This document shows positions 35,509 through 44,736 of a stretch of DNA of 64,000 bases, piece after piece. The translations under genes were made by a program, and so were the position numbers. The stretch is taken from NCBI GenBank assembly GCA_031264105.1, contig JAISEM010000024.1, forward strand, positions 1 to 64,000. The letters are read 5' to 3'. This DNA comes from Endomicrobium sp. (GTDB lineage: Bacteria > Elusimicrobiota > Endomicrobiia > Endomicrobiales > Endomicrobiaceae). Each line of letters opens with the position of its first letter. The first letter of the stretch is position 1. The notes beneath the pieces are model-generated. The model saw nothing but the letters and a program-made list of their open reading frames with translations. It had not been told where the DNA came from and did no database searches.

Positions 35509-36011
35509 TTATTTTTCAATTTTAATGCTTTCAATTATTACAGATTCTACGGGATTATCAGAAAAATCAACTTCTTTTCTTGCTATCTTTTTATTACATC
35601 CAACCCTTCTGAAACTTCACCGAAAATTGTATGGTTGCCATTAAGCCAATGCGTAGAAACTTCAGTTATAAAAAATTGAGAACCATTTGTATTTGGGCCA
35701 GAATTTGCCATAGCCAAAATTCCAGGCTTATCAAATTTTAAAGAAGGATCTATTTCATCTTTGAACTGGTATCCGGGTCCACCGCTTCCTACTCCTAGAA
35801 GATCGCCTCCTTGTATCATGAACTCTGGAATAACTCTATGAAAAATCAGTCCATCGTAAAATTTTCTTTTTACTTTTTTCTCTGTCTTTGGGTCAGTAAA
35901 TTCTTTTGTACCTTCTGAAAGCTCCACAAAATTTGTTACTGTAAGAGGAGCATTCTCGTGCAAGAGTTTTACTTTGATTGTTCCCATAGAAGTTTTAATT
36001 ATAGCATTCAT
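35509..36011 (-). pseudogene. cyclophilin-type peptidyl-prolyl isomerase with a late frameshift
   Basis: The open frame runs from ATG 36011 and shows the cyclophilin core: GLIFHRVIPEFMIQGGD, FKDEIDPSLKFDKPGILAMAN, GSQFFITEVSTHWLNGNHTIFGEV. It stops at 35583 just after GLDVIKR. On the coding strand a run of five A sits there; with six A the protein would continue KIARKEVDFSDNPVESVIIE and end at 35509, giving the final strands of the fold. The catalytic core is complete, so partial function is possible. One base decides between gene, pseudogene and sequencing error. Confidence 0.8.
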
Positions 36012-36190
36012 TAGAGAGTTCCCTTTTTATTTTGCATACGCAATATTAATTATAGGTTATTATATCAAGTTTTTATCAATCTTTTTCAATATTCTATGCG
36101 TTTATTATTTTTAGATTATACTTAAAAAGCAATAACTTGCAAGCTCGCGTAGTTTTAAAAATTGTAGAAATCCTTAAAAGGAGGATTATA

Positions 36191-36461
36191 ATGATTAAAA
36201 AATTTATAATGATGTTAGATTTTATTTTTGCAGTCAATGGCTTTGCTTTTGCAAGTCAAGACAATATTTTAGCATCATCTTTACCAAGTAACTCCCCTTG
36301 TGTAGAAGAAGTTCAGATAACTGAAATGGGAGTAGTCAGCGATCTTCTTGGGGAAATGTCCAGTGTAACTATCGTTTTTGAAGATAAAGGATTTTTTTAA
36401 AGGAATGGAAGTTATTGAGGATATAGTAAGTAATTCTAATAAAAAATGCTTTGATAGATAA
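36191..36461 (+). pseudogene. small secreted protein gene with a homopolymer frameshift
   Basis: ATG 36191 after AAGGAGG starts a signal peptide (MIKKFIMMLDFIFAVNGFAFA) and about 50 mature residues containing VEEVQITEMGVVSDLLGEMS, stopping at 36400. The stop falls within a run of seven T. With six T the frame would continue as KGMEVIEDIVSNSNKKCFDR and end at 36461, for about 89 residues. No family recognised. Confidence 0.5.
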
Positions 36462-36589
36462 CCTAGACTTAGAGCTTTTATAAATAGTTTTAGGGAATGT
36501 CTAGGGTTGTGTTAATAAATGGTTGCTAGGAATGGTTAAGGTTAAGTATGCTATTTAAGTGCTAAAACTGTGCTTTAATAGGGTCATTT

Positions 36590-36623
36590 GTTAAATGTTA
36601 AGCAATTATGCTTAACATTTAAC
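36590..36623. promoter_or_regulatory. 15-bp perfect hairpin upstream of the nusB promoter
   Basis: GTTAAATGTTAAGCA at 36590-36604 is exactly complementary to 36609-36623, around an ATTA loop. It lies 17 bases before the -35 hexamer of the putative nusB promoter and has no T-run. It could be an operator for a dimeric regulator or a weak terminator for upstream transcription. The gap 36462-36729 holds nothing else but this hairpin and the promoter. Confidence 0.5.
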
Positions 36624-36639
36624 TATTTATGGTAAAAAT

Positions 36640-36668
36640 TTGAACAGCAAAGTTGTTTTTTGTAAAAT
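36640..36668 (+). promoter_or_regulatory. sigma-70-type promoter for the nusB operon
   Basis: TTGAAC at 36640-36645 and TAAAAT at 36663-36668 are 17 bases apart. Transcription would start near 36675, about 55 bases before the nusB ATG. Confidence 0.58.
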
Positions 36669-36729
36669 ATAGACTCTTTTAATGTTGAAAAGAATTTCAA
36701 GTGATATGTGATATGAGGTTTATTATTTT

Positions 36730-37134
36730 ATGGGTTCCAGAAGAGAAGCAAGAGAATGTTCTTTACAGATGCTTTATTTGGTTGATAACTGCGACGCTTC
36801 GGTTGATGTTGCATATGATGCTTTTTGCGATAATTTACCAAGAGATGAAGTTTATAAAGATTTTACTATAGGGTTATTCAAAGGCGTTTGTAAAAGAAGA
36901 GAAGAAATAGATACTCTTATTAAAAAATATGCAAAGAACTGGGAAATAGATAGAATGGCAGTTGTTGATCGTAATATAATACGCTTAGCAGCTTACGAGA
37001 TAATGGCTACTCCAGTAACCCCAATTAATGTCATAATAGATGAGGCTGTAGAAATATCAAAAAGGTATTCCACAAAAGATTCAAGCAAATTTGTAAATGG
37101 AATTTTAGACAAACTAAAAGCAATAAGATCTTAA
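36730..37134 (+). CDS. nusB: transcription antitermination factor NusB
   Basis: The 134-residue all-helical protein starts GSRREARECSLQMLYLVD and ends with the conserved IDEAVEISKRYSTKDSSKFVNGILDKL. NusB with NusE binds boxA RNA and permits antitermination of ribosomal RNA operons. It leads a plus-strand series of ligA, an RluA synthase, a DUF362 protein, recX and purH, each close to the next. A good promoter lies just upstream. Confidence 0.95.
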   Translation: MGSRREARECSLQMLYLVDNCDASVDVAYDAFCDNLPRDEVYKDFTIGLFKGVCKRREEIDTLIKKYAKNWEIDRMAVVDRNIIRLAAYEIMATPVTPINVIIDEAVEISKRYSTKDSSKFVNGILDKLKAIRS

Positions 37135-37182
37135 TATGCTTTCATATAATTTTACTTCACAAATAAAACTCTAAAAATAAGT

Positions 37183-39174
37183 ATGAAAAATATTCAAAGC
37201 CGAATAGATATTTTAAGAAAAGAGTTAACTAGGCATAACGCGCTTTATTATGATAAGAACGAACCAGAAATTTCTGACGATCAATATGATGCTCTTGTAA
37301 AAGAGCTTGAAAGTCTAGAACAAAAATATCCGCTTTTTGCTTCGGGCAAATCTCCTACAAAAAAAGTTTCTGGTTATGTATCGTCTTCCTTTCAACCTAT
37401 AAAACATGCTGTGCCAATGCTTTCACTGGATAACACATATTCTCGCGAAGAGACCAAATCTTGGTATGGAAGAACTATAAAAAAGTTTGCCAATAAAAAT
37501 CTGGAATTTGCAATAGAGCCTAAAGTCGACGGTGTAAGTGCAAGTTTGACGTATTTAAACGGCGTTCTTATTACAGGAGCAACTCGTGGAGACGGGGAGA
37601 CCGGTGAAGATATAACTGAAAACATAAAGACAATACAAGATATTCCCAATAAACTTAAAATAAAGAATCTTCCAACTTTTTTTGAACTTCGCGGTGAGGT
37701 TTACATAGATAAACCTGATTTTGAAAAACTAAACAAAAATATATCTTCTTTAGATGGCCAAGAATTTGCAAATCCAAGAAATGCTGCGTCGGGATCATTA
37801 AGACAAAAAAATCCTAGAGTTACTGCTGAAAGAAAACTTCGTTTCTTTATCCATTCTTTCGGCAAAATTGATGGAAAGCAGTTCGAAAAACAATCGGAAT
37901 TTCTAAAATACTGCCAAGACTGTGGCTTTACACTCCAAAATGATTTTAAAGTTTGTAGCTCTTTTAAAGAGATCTCTGAATTTATGGACTTAATGCTTGA
38001 AAAGAGAGATTCGTTAAATTATGAAATTGATGGCCTTGTAATAAAGGTAAATAGTTTAAATTTACAAAATAAACTTGGGAGCACTAACAAAAGCCCCAGA
38101 TGGGCAGTAGCATTTAAGTTTCCTGCTAAACAAGCTACTACTAAACTTATAACAATAAGAATACAAGTTGGGCGTACAGGTATAATTGCTCCATCTGCGA
38201 TTTTAGAACCTGTTACCCTTAGTGGTGTTACAATATCGCACGCTACGCTTCACAACTTTGAAGAAATTGAACGTCTAAATGTAAACGAGGGCGATATTGT
38301 TTTAATAGAGCGCGCAGGAGACGTTATCCCAAAAATAGTAAAAGTTATAAAGAAAGAAAGCGAAAACTTTTTTAAATCTCCTAAATATTGCCCATCATGC
38401 AACAGTGAAATAGTAAAAGAAAATGAAAAGGAAATTGGCTATAGATGTATAAACCCAGAATGTCCTGCGCAATTTAGAAGACACTTGATGCATTTTGTAT
38501 CAAGAAATGCTATGGATATAGAAGGGTTTGGGAAAGCTCTAATAGATCAACTTCTTGAAAAAAATAAATTACATAAATTGTCGGATATTTACCATTTAAT
38601 TTATAGCGATTTTATAGATCTTGAACTCTTTAAAGATAAAAAAGCAAATAATCTTGTCAAAGCTATTTCTGAAAGCAAAGCACGTCCTTTAAGTAAACTT
38701 ATATTCGCTTTAGGAATACGCCATGTCGGCGAAAAAGTTTCTGGGATTGTGGCCAAAAGGTTTAAAAATATGAATTCTTTACTTTTGGCTAGTCTTGAAG
38801 ACTTTTCAAAAATACCAGAAATTGGCAATGTTTTGGCATTATCTTTAAAAAATTTTTTTGAAAATGAAGCAGCAAGGTACGTGATCGAAGAACTAGTGTC
38901 TGCAGGCGTAAATATGATAGAGTCTGAAAGTATTAATAAAGGTTTACAGTTTGAAGGAAGAATTTTTGTTCTAACCGGAGAACTTGAAAAATATACTAGA
39001 GAAAAAGTGACTGAAATTATAAAATCTTTAGGCGGGAAAGTGGCGTCAGCGGTAAGCAAGAAAACAGATTATGTTCTTGCAGGTATAAATGCAGGATCTA
39101 AGTTTGAAAAAGCCAAAGCATTAAATATAAAAGTTATTGGTGAAGCGGAGTTTGAGAAACTAATAAATATATGA
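37183..39174 (+). CDS. ligA: NAD-dependent DNA ligase LigA
   Basis: The 663-residue protein has, in order, an N-terminal Ia domain (YYDKNEPEISDDQYDAL), the adenylation motif EPKVDGVSASL with the nucleophile Lys, the OB fold (VQVGRTG-like IQVGRTGIIAPSAI), a four-Cys zinc finger (CPSCN...CINPECPAQ), helix-hairpin-helix motifs and a C-terminal BRCT domain (FVLTGELEKYTREKVTEII). It seals nicks during replication and repair. The stop overlaps the next start by four bases. Confidence 0.97.
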   Translation: MKNIQSRIDILRKELTRHNALYYDKNEPEISDDQYDALVKELESLEQKYPLFASGKSPTKKVSGYVSSSFQPIKHAVPMLSLDNTYSREETKSWYGRTIKKFANKNLEFAIEPKVDGVSASLTYLNGVLITGATRGDGETGEDITENIKTIQDIPNKLKIKNLPTFFELRGEVYIDKPDFEKLNKNISSLDGQEFANPRNAASGSLRQKNPRVTAERKLRFFIHSFGKIDGKQFEKQSEFLKYCQDCGFTLQNDFKVCSSFKEISEFMDLMLEKRDSLNYEIDGLVIKVNSLNLQNKLGSTNKSPRWAVAFKFPAKQATTKLITIRIQVGRTGIIAPSAILEPVTLSGVTISHATLHNFEEIERLNVNEGDIVLIERAGDVIPKIVKVIKKESENFFKSPKYCPSCNSEIVKENEKEIGYRCINPECPAQFRRHLMHFVSRNAMDIEGFGKALIDQLLEKNKLHKLSDIYHLIYSDFIDLELFKDKKANNLVKAISESKARPLSKLIFALGIRHVGEKVSGIVAKRFKNMNSLLLASLEDFSKIPEIGNVLALSLKNFFENEAARYVIEELVSAGVNMIESESINKGLQFEGRIFVLTGELEKYTREKVTEIIKSLGGKVASAVSKKTDYVLAGINAGSKFEKAKALNIKVIGEAEFEKLINI

Positions 39175-39887
39175 GACAAGAAATAGAGATAATTTATCAA
39201 GATAGCGATATCGTAGTAGTAAACAAGCCTTCTGGAATTATAGTTATTCCTGACCAATATACAGATGAAAAAAAGACACTTACTGGAATGTTAAAAAAAC
39301 AGCTAAATCAGAAAATATGGGTGGTACATAGGATAGATAAAGACACTACAGGTGTTCTTGTTTTTGCAAAAAGCGCGCAAAGTCATAGAAATATAAGTAT
39401 GCAATTTGAGAATTCAAAAGTTCATAAAAAATATATTGCTCTTTTGTCTGGTGTTTTGGAGGAAGATAAAGGGATAATAAATAAACCTATTCTAATTTCT
39501 GGACGAGACGTATCTATAGATATAACAGGAAAGGAATCAATAACCAATTTCAACGTTACCGAGAGGTTTAAAAGTTACACTTTGGTTGAAGCCGTGCCTT
39601 TGACAGGAAGAAGACATCAAATAAGAGCACACTTTTGGAGTATAGGACATCCTCTTGCTATAGATGCTGAATATGGAGTTGCGGCCCCTATAATGCTATC
39701 AAAATTGAAACGTAGCTATAAGACAAAAAAGGGAGAAGAAGAGAAACCCGTTATTTCAAGGCTTACTTTACATTCTGCATCTTTAACTTTTGCATTGCCG
39801 CAAACGGGAAAAGAACAGACTTTTAAATCGCCTCTCCCAAAAGATTTTGAGCTTACGCTCAAACAGCTTAGAAAATACGCGAGGTGA
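39171..39887 (+). CDS. RluA-family RNA pseudouridine synthase
   Basis: The 238 residues contain IVVVNKPSGIIVIPD, the catalytic motif VHRIDKDTTGVLVFAKS with the active-site Asp, and VPLTGRRHQIRAHFWSIGHPLAID. There is no N-terminal S4 domain. Family members change uridine to pseudouridine in rRNA or tRNA; the exact target position cannot be assigned by eye. It overlaps both ligA and the following DUF362 gene by four bases, so translation is coupled. Confidence 0.9.
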   Translation: MRQEIEIIYQDSDIVVVNKPSGIIVIPDQYTDEKKTLTGMLKKQLNQKIWVVHRIDKDTTGVLVFAKSAQSHRNISMQFENSKVHKKYIALLSGVLEEDKGIINKPILISGRDVSIDITGKESITNFNVTERFKSYTLVEAVPLTGRRHQIRAHFWSIGHPLAIDAEYGVAAPIMLSKLKRSYKTKKGEEEKPVISRLTLHSASLTFALPQTGKEQTFKSPLPKDFELTLKQLRKYAR

Positions 39888-40936
39888 TTATGGCTGGCAA
39901 AGTATATTTTCTTCCTTGGAATAGAATAGCTGATCTATATAAATTTTTAAAAGCGACAAGAATTTTTAATCATGTTAAAGCAAGAAATTTTCTTGGTATA
40001 AAAATGCATTTTGGCGAAGATGGCAATGAAGGCTATATTAAGCCTGAATATGTTGCTCCTGTTGTAAAAATTATTAGAGAGAAAACTGCATATCCGTATT
40101 TAACCGATGCAAGTACAATTTATGTAGGCAAACGTTCAGACGCATATCATCATCTTTTAATTGCGAATAAACATGGCTTTAGTATTGACTCTTGTGGTTG
40201 TCCAATAATTATAGCAGACGGTTTACGAGGTAACGCGCAATCTAAAGTAGAGGTTAATTTAAAACATTTCCAAACAGTCTCAATAGCTCACGATATTCAT
40301 AATGCCGATGCATTTATGTTTTTAAGTCACTTTAAGGGACATGAAATAACTGGTTTTGGAGGTTCTTTAAAAAACATAGGCATGGGTTGCGGGAGTAAGG
40401 CGGGGAAATATGCAATGCATCATTCTTCTCAGCCGATTGTAAACAAGAAGTATTGTATAGGGTGCGGTAACTGCGTAAAGCATTGTTATCAGTATGCGCT
40501 ATCTTTAGTTAATAAAAAAGTTGTAATGGATAAAACAAAATGTGCCGGTTGTGGACAATGTATAGTCAATTGCGCATTTAAAGTATTTAAACTAAATTGG
40601 AATGAAGATCCTACTGCGGTTCAAGAAAAAATAGTTGAGTATGCATATGGAGTTTTAAAAAATAAGAAGGCAACTTATGTAAATTTTTTAAACCATATAA
40701 GCAAATTTTGCGATTGTTTTTCTTTGCCTAAGAATAATCCGCTTATGAATGATATAGGTATAGTCGCAGGTACGGATCCTGTCGCTGTGGACCAAGCAAG
40801 TTATGATTTAGTAAACAAAGCTTATGGGAAAAATTTGTTTAAACATATATATCCGGAAATTGATGCGACTATACAGCTAAAGTACGCCCAAGAAATAGGT
40901 TTAGGCACTTGCGAATATGAACTTGTAAACTATTAG
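39884..40936 (+). CDS. DUF362 domain protein with two 4Fe-4S clusters
   Basis: The 350-residue protein begins with a DUF362 domain (GIKMHFGEDGNEGYIKPEY, FMFLSHFKGHEITGFGGSLKNIG) and carries a ferredoxin insert with CIGCGNCVKHCYQYAL and CAGCGQCIVNCAFKVF at about residues 185-235. DUF362 returns after it (GIVAGTDPVAVDQASYDLV). Such proteins are presumed redox enzymes or carriers in anaerobes; reaction unknown. It is coupled to the genes on either side. Confidence 0.87.
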   Translation: MIMAGKVYFLPWNRIADLYKFLKATRIFNHVKARNFLGIKMHFGEDGNEGYIKPEYVAPVVKIIREKTAYPYLTDASTIYVGKRSDAYHHLLIANKHGFSIDSCGCPIIIADGLRGNAQSKVEVNLKHFQTVSIAHDIHNADAFMFLSHFKGHEITGFGGSLKNIGMGCGSKAGKYAMHHSSQPIVNKKYCIGCGNCVKHCYQYALSLVNKKVVMDKTKCAGCGQCIVNCAFKVFKLNWNEDPTAVQEKIVEYAYGVLKNKKATYVNFLNHISKFCDCFSLPKNNPLMNDIGIVAGTDPVAVDQASYDLVNKAYGKNLFKHIYPEIDATIQLKYAQEIGLGTCEYELVNY

Positions 40937-40937
40937 A

Positions 40938-41567
40938 ATGAAAATATTGAAAATAGAAAAAGTAAAATTTAAAAAAAATACTTTTAAAATATTTTTTGAC
41001 AATGATGAAAACATAATTGTTTTAGCTGATAGCATTGTTAAATTTGGTCTTATGGAAGGTTATGGCCTTCAAGACAAAGAATATAAAGAAGTTGTTTCTT
41101 ATGATAAGTTAAACAGAATAATGTCAGATGCTCTTTTACTAGTTTCATTAAGAGCGTACAGTTTTAAAGGATTGCAAGACAAATTGCTTCAGAAAAGATA
41201 TGATAAAGACAATGTTTTAAGTGTCGTATCAAGGCTTGAAAAGCTAAATTATATAAATGACGACAAATTTTCAAAGAGTTATGCTGCCTATTTATCGCAA
41301 AAATGTAAAGGTGAATTTGCAATAAAAGCAGAACTTGAGAAACACGGCATAAGAAAGAGTTTAATACTAGAAGCTCTTAATTCAATTAAGTCTCAAGAAG
41401 AGCCGTATAAACAAATTGTTAAGATTATTGCTTCTAAATTTAAAAATTTTGACAAGAAAAATAAAAACGAAATAAGAAGAATTGCTTCGTTTCTTTTAAG
41501 AAGAGGATTCTCTTCAGAAAGTATAGCGAAGGCATTTAGAGAATATAAAGACATTCCCGTTGAGTAA
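40938..41567 (+). CDS. recX: regulatory protein RecX
   Basis: The 209 residues are mostly helical, with the RecX three-helix repeats: ALLLVSLRAYSFKGLQDKLL, RLEKLNYINDDKFSKSYAAY, GEFAIKAELEKHGI and IASFLLRRGFSSESIAKAFRE. RecX limits RecA filament growth. RecX is often beside recA, but here it lies between a DUF362 gene and purH; recA is not in this window. Confidence 0.87.
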   Translation: MKILKIEKVKFKKNTFKIFFDNDENIIVLADSIVKFGLMEGYGLQDKEYKEVVSYDKLNRIMSDALLLVSLRAYSFKGLQDKLLQKRYDKDNVLSVVSRLEKLNYINDDKFSKSYAAYLSQKCKGEFAIKAELEKHGIRKSLILEALNSIKSQEEPYKQIVKIIASKFKNFDKKNKNEIRRIASFLLRRGFSSESIAKAFREYKDIPVE

Positions 41568-41588
41568 GCAAAGAGGAGAAAAAATAAA

Positions 41589-43145
41589 ATGAATACGGCG
41601 TTGATTAGCGTGTCTGACAAAACTGGCGTTGTAGAATTTGCAAAAGAACTAAAAAGTTTGGGTTGGAATATAATTTCCAGCGGTGGTACTGCAAAAATCT
41701 TGAAAGATAATTCTATCGAATGTAAAGAAATATCGGAAGTTACAGGTTTTCCAGAAATTCTGGATGGAAGAGTAAAAACTTTAAACGCTAAAATACATGG
41801 TGCAATACTTGCTATAAGAAGCAAAGAAGAACATATAAAACAATTGCAGAAATATGAAATTGGCACTATAGATATGGTTGTTGTCAATTTGTATCCTTTT
41901 GAAGAAACGATAAATAAGATTCCTAAACCCGAAGATAAAAAAATAGCTCAAGATGTTATAGAAAATATAGATATTGGCGGAGTTGCTTTGCTTAGAGCAG
42001 CGGCAAAAAACTATAAAGATGTTACGGTTATTTGCGATCCAATCAATTACTCTGTTGTTGTTGATAATTTAAGGAATAAATCTATTGACGAGGAATTAAA
42101 ACTAACTTTAGCGGCAAAAGCTTTTCGTCATACGGCGTACTATGATTCTTTGATCTCAACATATTTAACTTATGAAAAATTCCCTACACAAGCAGCCGTA
42201 CCTTTAAAGAAGTTGTCAGGTCTTATATATGGCGAAAATCCTCATCAAGAAGCTGCATTATACTCTAATGGAATAGAAAAAAATAAATCTGCTGTAATAT
42301 TGGCGAAACAATTGCATGGAAAAGAGGTGTCGTATAATAATTATCTAGACTTAGAGTTTGCTTGGAGATTGGTCCATGAGTTTGATTCTCCTGCTTGTAC
42401 TATTATAAAACACAATAATCCTTGCGGTTGTGCTGAGGGTAGGGACATAAAAGATGCATATTTAAAAGCTTTATCTTGTGATCCTGTAAGTGCTTTTGGA
42501 GGAATAATAGCTTTCAATAATCCTGTCAAAGAAGACACTGCAGAGGAGATAAGCAAGTTATTTGTCGAATGTGTAATAGCTCCGCAGTATTCAAAAGAGG
42601 CGCTAGATATTTTAACTCGAAAAAAAAATATAAGATTGTTAATTCATGAGGCGCCTTACAAAGAAGATAAAAATATTGTCGAATATAGGATAATGTCTTA
42701 TGGAATGCTTGCTCAAGATAGAGACAGTTTGTTATTAAGTGAAATAAAACCCATGACTGAACGTAAACCTTCAAAAGAAGAAAGCGACGCTTTAGATTTT
42801 GCTTGGAAGATTGCAAAGCATGTTAAATCTAATGCTATTGTTTTAGCAAGAGGAAGGCAGACGGTAGGAATTGGCGCTGGCCAGATGAGTCGTATAGATT
42901 CTTTGAGAGTTGCTGTTGAGAAAATGAAACATGTAAAGCATATGTTAGACAAGAAAAAATTCCCACTTGTTTTGGCATCGGATGCTTTTTTCCCATTTCC
43001 TGATGTTGTTGAAGAATCATCTAAATTTGGCGTTACTGCTATAATTCAGCCCGGTGGTTCGATAAAAGATGAAGATTCAATTAAAGCCGCAGAGGAAAGA
43101 AATATTGCTATGATATCAACAGGTATGCGCCATTTTAAACATTAG
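41589..43145 (+). CDS. purH: bifunctional AICAR transformylase / IMP cyclohydrolase PurH
   Basis: The 518-residue protein has an N-terminal IMP cyclohydrolase domain (ALISVSDKTGVVEFAKEL, SSGGTAKIL, GFPEILDGRVKTLNAKIHG) and a C-terminal transformylase domain (LIYGENPHQEAALY, KHNNPCGCAEG, DPVSAFGGIIAFN, IGAGQMSRIDSLRVA, ASDAFFPFPD). It carries out the last two steps of IMP synthesis, so the cell keeps at least part of the de novo purine pathway beside salvage. GAGGAG precedes the ATG. Confidence 0.97.
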   Translation: MNTALISVSDKTGVVEFAKELKSLGWNIISSGGTAKILKDNSIECKEISEVTGFPEILDGRVKTLNAKIHGAILAIRSKEEHIKQLQKYEIGTIDMVVVNLYPFEETINKIPKPEDKKIAQDVIENIDIGGVALLRAAAKNYKDVTVICDPINYSVVVDNLRNKSIDEELKLTLAAKAFRHTAYYDSLISTYLTYEKFPTQAAVPLKKLSGLIYGENPHQEAALYSNGIEKNKSAVILAKQLHGKEVSYNNYLDLEFAWRLVHEFDSPACTIIKHNNPCGCAEGRDIKDAYLKALSCDPVSAFGGIIAFNNPVKEDTAEEISKLFVECVIAPQYSKEALDILTRKKNIRLLIHEAPYKEDKNIVEYRIMSYGMLAQDRDSLLLSEIKPMTERKPSKEESDALDFAWKIAKHVKSNAIVLARGRQTVGIGAGQMSRIDSLRVAVEKMKHVKHMLDKKKFPLVLASDAFFPFPDVVEESSKFGVTAIIQPGGSIKDEDSIKAAEERNIAMISTGMRHFKH

Positions 43146-43187
43146 ATTATTAAAACACGATTACTTTTACTATAAGGAGTGTTTATT

Positions 43188-43892
43188 ATGAAGAAATTTT
43201 TACTGATGAATATCTTATTTTTGTTAGCAGTATGTGTTTCTTCTATAAGCGTATTGGCAAAAGAAAGATTTCCTATAAGAGTAACTCATGTTGTGTACCC
43301 AGCTCATCATTATTGGGATTGGTGTGGCGATCCAATATATTGGTATACAGATCCTTCTGATGGAGACTATTACTATAATTACATAAGTTATTCTGACTAT
43401 GAAACTAAGAAAAATAAAACTGATTTAGCATTAAATGAAATAGAGCTTCTTGAAAAAAGGAAGGCTGAATCGGAAAGATCTAAAATAGAATTATCCAAAG
43501 TAAAAGTTACGGATGCAAAGTTTTTCAAATCATATACTACGGATTCTCCTGCGATTTCTATAGCGGAAATCACATTGAAGAATAATTCAAAATATATTAT
43601 TACGGCAGTATTTTTTAGAGGTAAGCTTATTACAGCTAAAACAGGCAAAATCTTAATAGACGGAGATTTTAAATGCGATTTGCAAGATGTTTTAAAACCC
43701 GGAGAAGAAAATATTTATGAAATACCGTTAAACGATTTTGCAGGTTGGTCTAAAGTAAAGATTTCTGATACTACTAAATTTGACGTTTCAATAATAGGTC
43801 TTGGCACAAGTGATGGAATCATTTATGTAGATGCTTTTTCAAGCGCTGATCAAAAAAAATTAAATACTTTAAAGAATAAATATATTGACTAA
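43188..43892 (+). CDS. secreted protein of unknown function
   Basis: From ATG 43188, preceded by AAGGAG, the 234-residue product has a clear signal peptide (MKKFLLMNILFLLAVCVSS, ending VLAKE). A short Trp/Tyr/Asp-rich segment follows (HYWDWCGDPIYWYTDPSDGD), then a Lys/Glu-rich helix (LNEIELLEKRKAESERSK) and an immunoglobulin-like strand-rich domain containing ISIAEITLKNNSKYIITAVF. It is likely periplasmic. The 3' end overlaps lipA by 8 bases. No family recognised. Confidence 0.65.
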   Translation: MKKFLLMNILFLLAVCVSSISVLAKERFPIRVTHVVYPAHHYWDWCGDPIYWYTDPSDGDYYYNYISYSDYETKKNKTDLALNEIELLEKRKAESERSKIELSKVKVTDAKFFKSYTTDSPAISIAEITLKNNSKYIITAVFFRGKLITAKTGKILIDGDFKCDLQDVLKPGEENIYEIPLNDFAGWSKVKISDTTKFDVSIIGLGTSDGIIYVDAFSSADQKKLNTLKNKYID

Positions 43893-44727
43893 GAAGAAGC
43901 GAAATGAAACAAGAGAAAAAAAAGATTTCACTCGCAGGTATATGGCATTGCTAAAAGAAGAACTTGAAGTGAAAGGATTAAATACTGTTTGCCAAAGCGC
44001 TAAGCGTCCTAATATTGGAGAATGTTTTAAAAAGAAAACATCAACATTTTTAATATTAGGGAAAAATTGTATGAGAAAGTGCGCTTTTTGCGCTGTTGAA
44101 AAATATACTCCAGAGTCGATAGATGTAGAAGAGCCAGTTAAAGTTGCAAAAGTAATAAAAAAACTTGGCCTTTCTTACACTGTTATAACATCAGTAACAA
44201 GAGATGATTTACCAGATGGCGGCGCGCAATATTTTTCAGAAACTGTAAATGAAATAGAATCAGTATTACCTAACATAAAAGTAGAAGTTCTTGTCCCAGA
44301 TTTTTGTGACAGGACACAGTCTATAAACGTTGTTTTGTCTTCAAAACCAGATGTTTTCTCTCATAACCTAGAGACTGTCCCATCTTTATATGGTAAAGTA
44401 AGAAAGGGAGCAGATTATAAACGTTCTTTGAACGTTTTGAAGTATGGAAAAGATGGAGGTTTTAAAGTTAAAACAGGCATAATGTTGGGTTTAGGAGAAA
44501 CCGAAAAGCAGGTTTTTGAAACGATCAAAGATATAAAAGAAATAAATATTGATATTTTAACTATTGGACAATATCTTGCTCCTACAAAGAGACATTATCC
44601 TGTTGTTAAAGAATATAATGATGAAGAGTTTCAAAAAATAAGAGATTTTGCTTTTTCAATTGGTATAAAACAAGTAGTTTCAGGGCGATATATCCGCAGT
44701 TCTTATTTAGCGCAAGAGTACTTCTAG
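43885..44727 (+). CDS. lipA: lipoyl synthase homologue lacking one auxiliary-cluster cysteine
   Basis: The 280-residue radical-SAM protein has the SAM-cluster motif CMRKCAFC (Cys62, 66, 69), TSVTRDDLPDGGAQYF and VSGRYIRSSYLAQEY with the conserved serine. Lipoyl synthases also need an auxiliary 4Fe-4S cluster bound by an N-terminal CX4CX5C and that serine. Here residues 36-47 read CQSAKRPNIGEC, so the middle cysteine is Arg41 (codon CGT, one transition from TGT). That should disable sulfur insertion unless another ligand substitutes. The start is TTG 43885 or a later ATG at 43942. Identity as LipA is clear; activity is doubtful. Confidence 0.85.
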   Translation: MTKKKRNETREKKDFTRRYMALLKEELEVKGLNTVCQSAKRPNIGECFKKKTSTFLILGKNCMRKCAFCAVEKYTPESIDVEEPVKVAKVIKKLGLSYTVITSVTRDDLPDGGAQYFSETVNEIESVLPNIKVEVLVPDFCDRTQSINVVLSSKPDVFSHNLETVPSLYGKVRKGADYKRSLNVLKYGKDGGFKVKTGIMLGLGETEKQVFETIKDIKEINIDILTIGQYLAPTKRHYPVVKEYNDEEFQKIRDFAFSIGIKQVVSGRYIRSSYLAQEYF

Positions 44728-44736
44728 AGGTGTTTT

